Assembly (NCBI RefSeq): GCF_030271515.1
Contig: NZ_JASCXI010000002.1
Span: forward strand, 372,001-436,000
Source: Erythrobacter oryzae
GTDB taxonomy: Bacteria > Pseudomonadota > Alphaproteobacteria > Sphingomonadales > Sphingomonadaceae
Direction: 5' to 3'
DNA length: 64,000 nt
Shown here: one piece after another, positions 25,682 to 33,913 of the stretch
How positions within the stretch are numbered: position 1 is the stretch's first letter
How the letters are laid out: each line of letters opens with the position of its first letter
The notes under the pieces: model-generated
The model's input: the letters and a program-made list of their open reading frames with translations, nothing else
Told to the model about the DNA's origin: nothing
Databases searched by the model: none
Program-made: the position numbers and the translations under genes

Positions 25682-25719
25682 TGAACACTGTTCAATTAAA
25701 AATTGGACAACGTTCAATT
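25682..25719. promoter_or_regulatory. Paired TetR-like operators in the divergent promoter
   Basis: TGAACACTGTTCA (25682-25694) is an inverted repeat, TGAAC-N3-GTTCA. AATTGGACAACGTTCAATT (25701-25719) is a second imperfect copy with one mismatched arm base. They lie between the divergent condensing-enzyme and tetR genes, centred 22 bases apart (about two helical turns). This is the classic layout of a TetR regulator controlling itself and the opposite operon. Confidence 0.75.
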
Positions 25720-25739
25720 TCCTGGTTATCACCCGTTTC

Positions 25740-26363
25740 ATGGGACGGAGATCCGATCACACGCCTGACGCGCTGCGCGAGCTGCTGATCGAGTGCGGCC
25801 ACGCGCTGATGGCCGAGCGGGGTTTCGCCAAGTTTTCGGCGCGCGAGGCGGCGCGGCGGGCGGGCTATTCGGTGGGCACGATCTACAACGTGTTCGGCGG
25901 GCTCGATGCCTATCTGATCGCGGTCAACAGCCGCACCTTCCGCGAATGGAGCGCCTGGCTGGAGGCAGCGCTCGCTGCCACGCCCGACGATGGCGACGCG
26001 CGCCTTGCGGCGCTGGTGCGCGCCTATTTCGCCTTCGCCGATGCCAACCGCAACGCGTGGATGGCGATCTACGACCACCGCATCGACCGCACGACCACCA
26101 TTGCGAAGCAGGACGAAGCCGCGCGCGAGGCGCTGACGGGGATCGTCGACCGCGAGGTTACCCGCTGGCTCGGACAGGCGGACGCGGAGGCGACCCGCCG
26201 CCTCGTGCGCTCGCTGATCGCGACGGTCCACGGGCATTGCGCCCTGTGGCTGTCGGGCAGCTATGCCCTGATGCGCGAGGAGGACCCGGCGGGTCAGGCT
26301 CTGGCGCGCGTGATGGAAGCCCTCTCGGCCCACGCCGGATCGACCCCGTCCCCAATTCAATAG
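25740..26363 (+). CDS. TetR family repressor of the adjacent biosynthetic operon
   Basis: A 207-residue TetR regulator. The HTH reads FSAREAARRAGYSVGTIYNVFGGLDAY, typical of the family, followed by an alpha-helical ligand domain rich in Trp and Ala. It begins 21 bases after the second palindrome, so autoregulation is likely. It is divergent from the six-gene operon and almost certainly its regulator. The effector may be an acyl-CoA or the pathway product. No Shine-Dalgarno sequence is evident, so the message may be leaderless or nearly so. Confidence 0.88.
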   Translation: MGRRSDHTPDALRELLIECGHALMAERGFAKFSAREAARRAGYSVGTIYNVFGGLDAYLIAVNSRTFREWSAWLEAALAATPDDGDARLAALVRAYFAFADANRNAWMAIYDHRIDRTTTIAKQDEAAREALTGIVDREVTRWLGQADAEATRRLVRSLIATVHGHCALWLSGSYALMREEDPAGQALARVMEALSAHAGSTPSPIQ

Positions 26364-26418
26364 CTGCGCAAGGCCCCCGGCCTTGGCATAGGGCTGCGCG
26401 AGGCGGCACAAGCGAGGG

Positions 26419-27615
26419 ATGACCGACATGACGATCAGCAACGAAGCGCTCGAGATGGCCGCAAAGGTCGAGGCCTTCGTGCGCGGGCAGATCTTCCCCT
26501 ACGAACAGGACCCGCGCCGCGACCACCACGGCGCGCCGACCGACGAGCTGGTGATGGAGATGCGCGAGCTGGCGCGGGCAGCGGGCGTGCTGACCCCGCA
26601 CATCCGCCCCGACGGCAGCCACTTCAACCAGCGCGAGACCGCGGTGATTCTCATCAAGTCCGGCCTCACGCCCTTGGGGATGCTCGCCTGCAACACCCAG
26701 GCGCCCGACGAGGGCAACATGTATCTGATCGGCAAAGTCGGCAGCCCTGACCTCAAGGAGCGTTTTCTCACGCCGCTGGTTGCAGGCCATGCCCGCTCGG
26801 CCTTCTTCATGACCGAACCGGCGGAGCTCAACGGCGCGGGCGCGGACCCTTCCATGATGATCACCACCTGCCGCAAGGACGGCAATCACTGGGTGGTGAA
26901 CGGCAAGAAGTGCTTCATCACCGGGGCGGAGGGCGCGAAGGTCGGGATCGTGATGGCGAAGTCCGAGGACCCGGACAGCGCGGGCGGGGCCTGCATGTTC
27001 CTCGTCGACCTGCCCGACCCCGCGATCCGGATCACCGGCGTGCCCAACACCATCGACAGCTCGATGCCCGGCAGCCACGCCGAGATCACCATCGACAATC
27101 TGCGCATCCCCGCCGACCAGATGCTTGGTCAGGCGGGCGAGGGGTTCAAATATGCCCAGATCCGCCTTGCGCCGGCGCGCTTGTCGCACTGCATGCGCTG
27201 GCTGGGCGGGTGCATCCGCGCACAGGAGATCGCGGTGGACTATGCCAATCGCCGCATGGCTTTCGGCAAGACGCTGATCGACCACGAGGGCGTGGGCTTC
27301 ATGCTCGCCGAGAACATGATCGACTTGAAGCAATGCGAGCTGATGATCGATTGGTGCGCGGGCGTGCTCGACACCGGATCGCTCGGCACGGTCGAAAGCT
27401 CAATGACCAAGGTCGCCGTCTCCGAGGCGCTGATGCGGGTCGCCGACAAGTGCGTGCAGGTGATGGGCGGCACGGGCGTGACCGACAAGACCATCGTCGA
27501 GACCATGTTCCGAGAAATCCGCGCCTTCCGCATCTATGACGGGCCCACGGAGGTCCACAAGTGGAGCCTCGCCAAGAAGTTGCGGCGCGACTGGAAGGCG
27601 GCGCAGGAGCACTAG
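26419..27615 (+). CDS. Acyl-CoA dehydrogenase family protein
   Basis: A 398-residue FAD enzyme. The order is as expected: N-terminal helical domain, ARSAFFMTEPA-NGAG FAD-binding segment, middle beta domain (NGKKCFITGAEGAKVGIVMAKSE), C-terminal ARLSHCMRWLGGCIRA, then QVMGGTGVTDKTIVE and FRIYDGPTEVHK, where acyl-CoA dehydrogenases end. A catalytic base is expected within the C-terminal domain but I cannot assign it confidently. The family oxidises acyl-CoA to enoyl-CoA in beta-oxidation or branched-chain catabolism. It starts about 55 bases after tetR and may share that transcript. Confidence 0.93.
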   Translation: MTDMTISNEALEMAAKVEAFVRGQIFPYEQDPRRDHHGAPTDELVMEMRELARAAGVLTPHIRPDGSHFNQRETAVILIKSGLTPLGMLACNTQAPDEGNMYLIGKVGSPDLKERFLTPLVAGHARSAFFMTEPAELNGAGADPSMMITTCRKDGNHWVVNGKKCFITGAEGAKVGIVMAKSEDPDSAGGACMFLVDLPDPAIRITGVPNTIDSSMPGSHAEITIDNLRIPADQMLGQAGEGFKYAQIRLAPARLSHCMRWLGGCIRAQEIAVDYANRRMAFGKTLIDHEGVGFMLAENMIDLKQCELMIDWCAGVLDTGSLGTVESSMTKVAVSEALMRVADKCVQVMGGTGVTDKTIVETMFREIRAFRIYDGPTEVHKWSLAKKLRRDWKAAQEH

Positions 27616-27660
27616 CGGCGCGGTTGCTTTGTCGGCACGGCTCGGCGAGAGAAGGGCCGT

Positions 27661-30600
27661 ATGAGTGTGGCCCAACCCCCAGCCTGGCGCTTCGCGGTCG
27701 ACCGCGGCGGGACCTTCACCGATGTCGTCGCCACAACGCCCGATGGGCGGCTGGTGACGGCCAAGCTGCTGTCCGAGAACCCCGGCCACTATGCCGACGC
27801 CGCGAGCGAGGCGGTGCGGCGGCTGATGGCGGAACATGGTGAGGGGCCGATAGCGGAACTCAGGATCGGCACCACGGTCGCTACCAATGCGCTGCTGGAA
27901 CGCAAGGGCGAGCGGCTGGCGCTGGCGATCACGCGTGGGTTTGGCGATGCCCTCAGGATCGGCACTCAGGCGCGGCCCCACATCTTTGCGCGGCATATCG
28001 TGTTGCCTGAGCAACTCCCGGCGAAGGTCGTCGAGATTGACGAAAGGGTGGCGGTCGACGGCACGATATTGCGCCCGCTCGACGAGGGCGCGGCGCGCGC
28101 GACCTTCGCGCAGCTTCGCGGCGAGGGCTTCGATGCGCTCGCGATCGTGCTCATCCACGGCTGGCAGCACCGCGACCACGAGGCGCGCCTGGCTGAGGTC
28201 GCGCGCGAGGCGGGCTTCGCGCAGGTCAGCGTCAGCCACGAGGTCGCTCCGCTGATCCGGCTGGTGCCGCGCGGGGATACGGCCGTGGTCGACGCCTATC
28301 TCTCGCCGGTTCTGAGGCGCTACACCGACAAGCTCGCCGCGAGCCTGCCCGCGACCGGCGCGCTCCGGTTCATGCAATCGAATGGCGGGCTCGCGGAAGT
28401 CGGCGCGTTCCGGGGGAAGGACGCGATCCTCTCTGGCCCGGCGGGGGGCGTGGTGGGGATGGTGGCGGCGTGCGAACCGCTCGGCCATACGCGGCTGATC
28501 GGGTTCGACATGGGCGGTACGAGCACCGATGTCGCGCATTACGCGGGCGAGGTGGAGCTGACGGGCGACAGCGTGGTCGCGGGCGTCAGGGTCGCGGCGC
28601 CGATGATGCAGATTCACACGGTCGCGGCGGGCGGCGGCTCGATCTGCCGCTTTGTCGGATCGCGCTTCCGCGTCGGCCCGAAAAGTGCGGGCGCAGACCC
28701 GGGCCCGGCCTGCTATCGCAAGGGCGGGCCGCTCACGGTGACCGACTGCAACCTGTTCCTCGGGCGGATCGACCCGGCCTTCTTCCCCGCCGTGTTCGGC
28801 CCCGCTGGCAACGAACCGCTAGACCCCGAGGCCGCCCGCGCGCGGCTGGAGGAGGTCGCCGCACAGCTCCCCGAACCGCGCCCGCTGGAGACAATCGCCG
28901 AGGGCTTCCTCGCAATCGCCGTCGACAACATGGCGGCGGCGATCCGGAAAATCTCTGTCGCGCGCGGGCATGATGTGACGACCTATGCGCTCGCCTGTTT
29001 CGGCGGCGCGGGCGGCCAGCACGCGGCCCGCGTGGCGGACGCGCTGGGGATGGAGACCGTCCTGGTCCACCCGCTTGCCGGGATGCTCTCGGCCTACGGG
29101 ATCGGTCTTGCCCCGGTGAAGGCGATCCGCGAGGTCACCCTGATGCGGCCCTTGGGCGAGAGTTTCGCCGAGGAACACGCCGCTCTCGAAGCGCAGGCGC
29201 GCGCCGACCTGCTGACACAGGGCATTCCCGCCGAAGCGATCCGCCTCGCGCCCGCCGCGCGGCTGCGCTTTGCCGGGAGCGACAGCCTGCTCGCGATCCC
29301 CTGCGAGGATCCCGAGAGCATGGACGCCGCCTTCCGCCACCTGCACCGCGAGCGCTACGGCTATTCCGACGCCGAGGGCACGATCATCGTCGAGGCGCTG
29401 AGCGTCGAGGCGTCGGGGCTGGCGGGCGGGGTGGCCGCAGCTCGCGCCATTCCAGAAACTGCCGCCGCCACAGCGCCGCTGCTGCCGGGCGAGTGGCCCG
29501 TCATGGCCCGTGCCGGAATGCGGGCGGGCGAGATTGTGCCGGGGCCGGTGCTGATCATCGACCCCGGTTCAACCACCGTGGTTGAGGCAGGCTGGCAGGC
29601 GAAACTGGCGGAGGAGGGGAGCCTTGTCCTCACCCGCACCGCCCCACTTGCCCGCGAACGCGCGGCAGGGACCGCGGTCGACCCCGTCCGGCTCGAGATC
29701 TTCAACAACCTCTTCATGGCCATCGCCGAGGAGATGGGCGTGGTGCTGCAATCCACCGCGACCTCGGTGAACATCAAAGAGCGGCTCGATTTCTCCTGCG
29801 CGCTGTTCGACCGCGAGGGCGCGCTGATCGCCAATGCGCCGCACATTCCGGTGCATCTGGGGAGCATGGGCGACTCCATCGCGCGGGTGATCGAAGCTCG
29901 GGGGCAGGCGCGCGACGGGCGGGGATTCCGGCGGGGCGACGCCTATGTCCTCAACGATCCCTATCGCGGCGGCACCCACCTGCCCGACATCACGGTGATC
30001 GTGCCGGTGTTCTACGGCGCGGATGGCGACGAACCGGACGCCTTCGTCGCCGCGCGAGGCCACCATGCCGACATCGGCGGGATCGCACCCGGCTCCATGC
30101 CGCCAGAAAGCCGCACCATCGCCGAGGAGGGCGTGCTGCTCGACAATGTGCTGCTGGTCGACGAGGGCCATTTCCGCGAGGCCGAAATCCGCACGGCGCT
30201 GGCGGCGGCGGACTATCCGGCGCGCAACCCCGAACGCAATCTCTCTGACTTCCGCGCCCAGCTTGCCGCCTGCACGCGCGGGGCTGAGCTGCTGGCGGGG
30301 GCGGCGCGGGAACACGGGGCGGACGTGCTCGCCGCCTACATGGACCACGTCCTCGCCAACGCCGAGGAGAGCGTGAGGCGGCTGATCGGCGGGCTGGAGG
30401 ACGGCAGCTTCGCCTATCCGATGGACAATGGCGCGTTGGTGCAGGTGGCGATCCGCATCGACCGCGATAGCCGCTCGGCGGTGTTCGACTTCACCGGCAC
30501 CAGCGACCAACTCCCGGACAATTTCAACGCCCCCCGCTCGATCACCCGCGCCGCCGCGCTCTATGTCCTGCGCACGCTGATCGACGATGCGATCCCGATG

Positions 30601-31221
30601 AATGACGGATGCCTGCGCCCGGTGACACTGATCGTGCCCGAAGGCTCGATGCTCAACCCGAGGCCCGGCGCGGCGGTCGTGGCGGGGAATGTGGAGACCA
30701 GCCAGGTCGTCACCGACGCGCTGTTCGGCGCCACGGGCCGCCTCGCGCCTTCGCAGGGGACGATGAATAATTTCACCTTCGGCAACGCGCGGCACCAGTA
30801 TTACGAGACGATCTGCGGCGGATCGGGTGCGGGGCCGGATCACCCGGGAACGAGCGCGGTGCAGACCCACATGACCAATTCGCGCCTGACCGATCCCGAA
30901 ATTCTCGAGACCCGCCTGCCGGTCAGGCTGGAGGAGTTCTCCATCCGCCGCGGCTCGGGCGGGGCGGGGCGGCAAGTCGGCGGCGACGGGGTGGTGCGGC
31001 GCATGACCTTCCTCGAACCGATGCGCGCCAACATGCTGGCGAACCGCCGCATGGTGCCGCCGCGCGGGCTGGCGGGCGGGGGCGATGCGCTCCCCGGACA
31101 GAACTGGGTCGAGCGCGCCGACGGCACCCGCGACGATCTCGGCGCGACCGGCTCGGCCGAGATGCAGCCGGGTGACACTTTCGTGATCCTGACACCCGGA
31201 GGAGGGGGCTTCGGCGCATGA
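27661..31221 (+). CDS. 5-oxoprolinase / fused hydantoinase A-B protein
   Basis: A 1186-residue ATP-dependent cyclic-amide hydrolase. The N-terminal HyuA half starts DRGGTFTDVVA, has TTVATNALLERKGER, FDMGGTSTDVA and GGGGS-type motifs; the HyuB half starts near residue 678 (VDPVRLEIFNNLFMAIAEEMG) and has NDPYRGGTHLPDITV, GHHADIGG and a C-terminal RRGSGGAGRQVGGDGVVR. Both halves are complete, as in eukaryote-type and bacterial 5-oxoprolinases. It should convert 5-oxoproline to glutamate with ATP, though hydantoinase specificity cannot be excluded. It overlaps the DUF969 gene by four bases. Confidence 0.9.
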   Translation: MSVAQPPAWRFAVDRGGTFTDVVATTPDGRLVTAKLLSENPGHYADAASEAVRRLMAEHGEGPIAELRIGTTVATNALLERKGERLALAITRGFGDALRIGTQARPHIFARHIVLPEQLPAKVVEIDERVAVDGTILRPLDEGAARATFAQLRGEGFDALAIVLIHGWQHRDHEARLAEVAREAGFAQVSVSHEVAPLIRLVPRGDTAVVDAYLSPVLRRYTDKLAASLPATGALRFMQSNGGLAEVGAFRGKDAILSGPAGGVVGMVAACEPLGHTRLIGFDMGGTSTDVAHYAGEVELTGDSVVAGVRVAAPMMQIHTVAAGGGSICRFVGSRFRVGPKSAGADPGPACYRKGGPLTVTDCNLFLGRIDPAFFPAVFGPAGNEPLDPEAARARLEEVAAQLPEPRPLETIAEGFLAIAVDNMAAAIRKISVARGHDVTTYALACFGGAGGQHAARVADALGMETVLVHPLAGMLSAYGIGLAPVKAIREVTLMRPLGESFAEEHAALEAQARADLLTQGIPAEAIRLAPAARLRFAGSDSLLAIPCEDPESMDAAFRHLHRERYGYSDAEGTIIVEALSVEASGLAGGVAAARAIPETAAATAPLLPGEWPVMARAGMRAGEIVPGPVLIIDPGSTTVVEAGWQAKLAEEGSLVLTRTAPLARERAAGTAVDPVRLEIFNNLFMAIAEEMGVVLQSTATSVNIKERLDFSCALFDREGALIANAPHIPVHLGSMGDSIARVIEARGQARDGRGFRRGDAYVLNDPYRGGTHLPDITVIVPVFYGADGDEPDAFVAARGHHADIGGIAPGSMPPESRTIAEEGVLLDNVLLVDEGHFREAEIRTALAAADYPARNPERNLSDFRAQLAACTRGAELLAGAAREHGADVLAAYMDHVLANAEESVRRLIGGLEDGSFAYPMDNGALVQVAIRIDRDSRSAVFDFTGTSDQLPDNFNAPRSITRAAALYVLRTLIDDAIPMNDGCLRPVTLIVPEGSMLNPRPGAAVVAGNVETSQVVTDALFGATGRLAPSQGTMNNFTFGNARHQYYETICGGSGAGPDHPGTSAVQTHMTNSRLTDPEILETRLPVRLEEFSIRRGSGGAGRQVGGDGVVRRMTFLEPMRANMLANRRMVPPRGLAGGGDALPGQNWVERADGTRDDLGATGSAEMQPGDTFVILTPGGGGFGA

Positions 31222-31889
31222 ACTACTGGCCGCTGGCGGGCATCGCCATTGTCGTCCTTGGCTTCGCGTTGCGCTTCAACCCGCTGCTGGTGGTGGTGAG
31301 CGCCGCGCTGGCGACCGGCGTTTTGGCGGGGCTCGATCCGGTCGCGGTGATCGAGGCGCTGGGCAAGGCCTTCAACGACAACCGCTATATCTCGGTGACG
31401 TGGATAATCCTGCCGGTGATCGGCCTCTTGGAGCGCTACGGCCTCCAGCAGCGCGCGCGGGGCCTGATCGAGGGGATGCAGGGCGCGACGATGGGCCGGC
31501 TGCTGGTCGCCTATCTCGCCTTCCGCCAGCTCGCCTCGGCGCTGGGGATGAAGGACATCGGCGGCCACGCGCAGGCGGTGCGCCCGCTGGTCGCGCCGAT
31601 GGCCGAGGCGGCGGCGGTCAAGACCCACGGCGACTTGCCCGAGGACGCGCGCGACGAGGTCAAAGCCATGGCCGCCGCGACCGACAATGTCGGGCTGTTC
31701 TTCGGCGAGGACATCTTCTTCGCCATCGCCTCGATCCTGCTGATCCAAGGGGTGTTCGAGGCGGCAGGCTATCCGCTCACCCCGCTCGAGCTGTCGGTCT
31801 GGGCGATCCCGACCGCGCTTGCCGCCTTCGCTATCCATTCATGGCGCGTCCTCGCCCTAGACCGGCGGCTGGGGAGGGCGGGCCAATGA
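31218..31889 (+). CDS. DUF969 membrane protein (predicted transporter subunit)
   Basis: A 223-residue integral membrane protein with about five hydrophobic helices; DUF969 features include YISVTWIILPVIGLLERYGL and GLFFGEDIFFAIASILLIQG. It is coupled on both sides (overlap with the oxoprolinase stop, ATGA overlap with DUF979). In many bacteria DUF969 and DUF979 genes sit next to pyroglutamyl-peptidase, so they probably form a two-component importer for 5-oxoproline or a related compound (genome-context knowledge, not shown here biochemically). Confidence 0.86.
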   Translation: MNYWPLAGIAIVVLGFALRFNPLLVVVSAALATGVLAGLDPVAVIEALGKAFNDNRYISVTWIILPVIGLLERYGLQQRARGLIEGMQGATMGRLLVAYLAFRQLASALGMKDIGGHAQAVRPLVAPMAEAAAVKTHGDLPEDARDEVKAMAAATDNVGLFFGEDIFFAIASILLIQGVFEAAGYPLTPLELSVWAIPTALAAFAIHSWRVLALDRRLGRAGQ

Positions 31890-32836
31890 TCACCTACGAG
31901 TGGCTCTATGTGCTCGCGGGGGCTGCCTTCGCCATATGGGCGGCGCTTTCGGCGAAGGACAGGCGATGGGGCAATGCCGCCTTCTGGGCGCTGCTGGCGG
32001 TGAGCTTCTTCTTCGGCAGCCATATGTCCGATCTCGCGAATGGCGTGCTGGTGTTGGCGCTGGTGGCGATTGCCGGGCTGGGCGGCCTCAAGCGCAGCGA
32101 TCCGCCGACAACCTCGCCCGAGGAACGGCAGGCCCACGCGGCACGGCTCGGAAACCGCCTGTTCCTCCCCGCGCTGGTCGTGCCGCTTACGGCGGTCGTG
32201 GGAACGCTGCTCTACAACTACACGCCGCTGGGCGAGACCGGGCTGTTCGAGGCGCGGCGCGAGACACTGATCCTGTTCGGGATCGGGGTGCTTGTGGCGA
32301 TGTTGGCGACAATGGTCTGGCTGCGCCCGCCGCTGATGGCCCCTGCGCAGGAAGGGCGGCGGCTGATCGATTCCATCGGCTGGGCCGCGATCCTGCCGCA
32401 GATGTTGGCGGCATTGGGGGCGGTGTTCGCGCTCGCCGGGGTGGGCGACATTATCGGCGGGGTCGCGCGCGGGGTGATCCCCGAGGGGAGCGTGTTCCTC
32501 ACCGTAGTCGTCTTCGCCGCCGGGATGGCGTTGTTCACCATGATCATGGGCAACGCCTTCGCCGCCTTTCCGGTGATGGCGACCGCGATCGGCATTCCGC
32601 TCCTGATCCAGACCTATGGCGGCAATCCGGCGGTGATCGGTGCGGTGGGGATGCTGGCAGGGTTCTGCGGCACGCTGCTCACGCCCATGGCGGCGAATTT
32701 CAACATCGTGCCCGCCGCACTGCTCGAATTGAAAGACCAGAACGCGGTGATCCGCCAGCAGGTGGGCACGGCAGTGCCGTTGTGGGCGGTCAACGTGCTG
32801 ATCATCTACATCGGAGCCTTCCTGCTGTGGAACTGA
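31886..32836 (+). CDS. DUF979 membrane protein (partner of DUF969)
   Basis: A 316-residue protein with eight or so hydrophobic segments and the DUF979-type stretches EWLYVLAGAAFAIWA, AALGAVFALAGVGDIIGG and GNAFAAFPVMATAIGIP, ending MAANFNIVPAALLELKDQ. It matches the DUF969 partner and should form the larger subunit of the same membrane permease. It overlaps both neighbours, so all are made together. The role in 5-oxoproline transport is inferred from the oxoprolinase upstream. Confidence 0.86.
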   Translation: MITYEWLYVLAGAAFAIWAALSAKDRRWGNAAFWALLAVSFFFGSHMSDLANGVLVLALVAIAGLGGLKRSDPPTTSPEERQAHAARLGNRLFLPALVVPLTAVVGTLLYNYTPLGETGLFEARRETLILFGIGVLVAMLATMVWLRPPLMAPAQEGRRLIDSIGWAAILPQMLAALGAVFALAGVGDIIGGVARGVIPEGSVFLTVVVFAAGMALFTMIMGNAFAAFPVMATAIGIPLLIQTYGGNPAVIGAVGMLAGFCGTLLTPMAANFNIVPAALLELKDQNAVIRQQVGTAVPLWAVNVLIIYIGAFLLWN

Positions 32837-33813
32837 CCGAGGACACCGCCCGCCGCTTTGCCCGCGTGGTGCTGGGCCATGTGACGCGGGCCTTCCCTTA
32901 CAAGGACGACCACGTCTTCACCGGACCGGACGACCTGCGCCTGCCGCAAGACGCCCATCCCGTGTTCTTCGGCAGCTTCGACTGGCATTCCTGCGTCCAC
33001 GGCTGGTGGACGCTGCTGACGCTGCGGCGCCTCTATCCCGACATGCCCGAGGCCCCGCAGATCGCGGCGCTGGCGGAGATGACCTTCACCGCAGAGAAGC
33101 TGGCAATGGAACTCGCTTATATCGACCGCCCCTCTGCGCGCGGCTTCGAGCGGCCCTACGGCTGGGGCTGGCTGATGTATCTCCATCATGAGGCCGCGCG
33201 GCACGAGGATCACGGATGGGGCGCACGGCTCGAACCGCTGGCCCGCGCCTTTGCTGCGCGTTTGCGGGATTACCTCGGCATCCTCACCTACCCGATCACC
33301 GTCGGCACCCACAGCAACACCGCCTTCGCGCTGGTGCTGGCGCGGCGCTGGGCCGTCGCGCGCGACCCCGATCTCGTCATGCTGATCGACGACTGGGCGA
33401 CCCGTGCCTTCGCCCATCGCCGCGACTATGCCGGGTGGGAGCCGGGCGGGGACGAGTTCCTCTCCCCCGTCCTCACCGCCGCGCTGCTGATGAGCGAAGT
33501 CACCCCGCACCTCGCCTTCGCCCCGTGGTTCGAGGCGCTGGTGGAGGCCAACGGCTGGCTCGCGCGCGAATGCCTCCCCGTCACTGTCTCCGACCGCAGC
33601 GACGGCAAGATCGCCCATCTCGACGGGCTCAACCTGAGCCGCGCCTGGTGCCTGCGCGACATCGCGCGCGCCTTGGGCCGCACCGATCCTCAAGACCCCT
33701 TGCAGCGCCTCGCCGAAGACCACCTCGCCGCCGCGCTTCCCCATGTCGAGGGCGACTACATGGGCGAACACTGGCTGGCGAGCTTCGCCCTGCTGGCCCT
33801 CTTGCGCCCGTAA
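32827..33813 (+). CDS. DUF2891 family protein
   Basis: A 328-residue cytoplasmic protein that starts with GTG within the last codons of the DUF979 gene. The DUF2891 pattern is visible: HPVFFGSFDWHSCVHGWWTL, RPYGWGWLMYLH, then ITVGTHSNTAFALVLA and a C-terminal HYMGEHWLASFA-like end. It looks like an alpha/alpha barrel, perhaps an enzyme of sugar or amide metabolism; no catalytic assignment is possible. Constant linkage to DUF969/DUF979 makes it part of the same catabolic unit. Confidence 0.85.
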   Translation: MELTEDTARRFARVVLGHVTRAFPYKDDHVFTGPDDLRLPQDAHPVFFGSFDWHSCVHGWWTLLTLRRLYPDMPEAPQIAALAEMTFTAEKLAMELAYIDRPSARGFERPYGWGWLMYLHHEAARHEDHGWGARLEPLARAFAARLRDYLGILTYPITVGTHSNTAFALVLARRWAVARDPDLVMLIDDWATRAFAHRRDYAGWEPGGDEFLSPVLTAALLMSEVTPHLAFAPWFEALVEANGWLARECLPVTVSDRSDGKIAHLDGLNLSRAWCLRDIARALGRTDPQDPLQRLAEDHLAAALPHVEGDYMGEHWLASFALLALLRP

Positions 33814-33913
33814 CGGAAGGCATTGACGGGGGCGGCAAGTTGACCGCGCCTCAGCGTCTGATAGCCTCTGGCGCAATAAAACCCCGTAAAGGGGTGTCAA
33901 CGGGGAGAGAACC

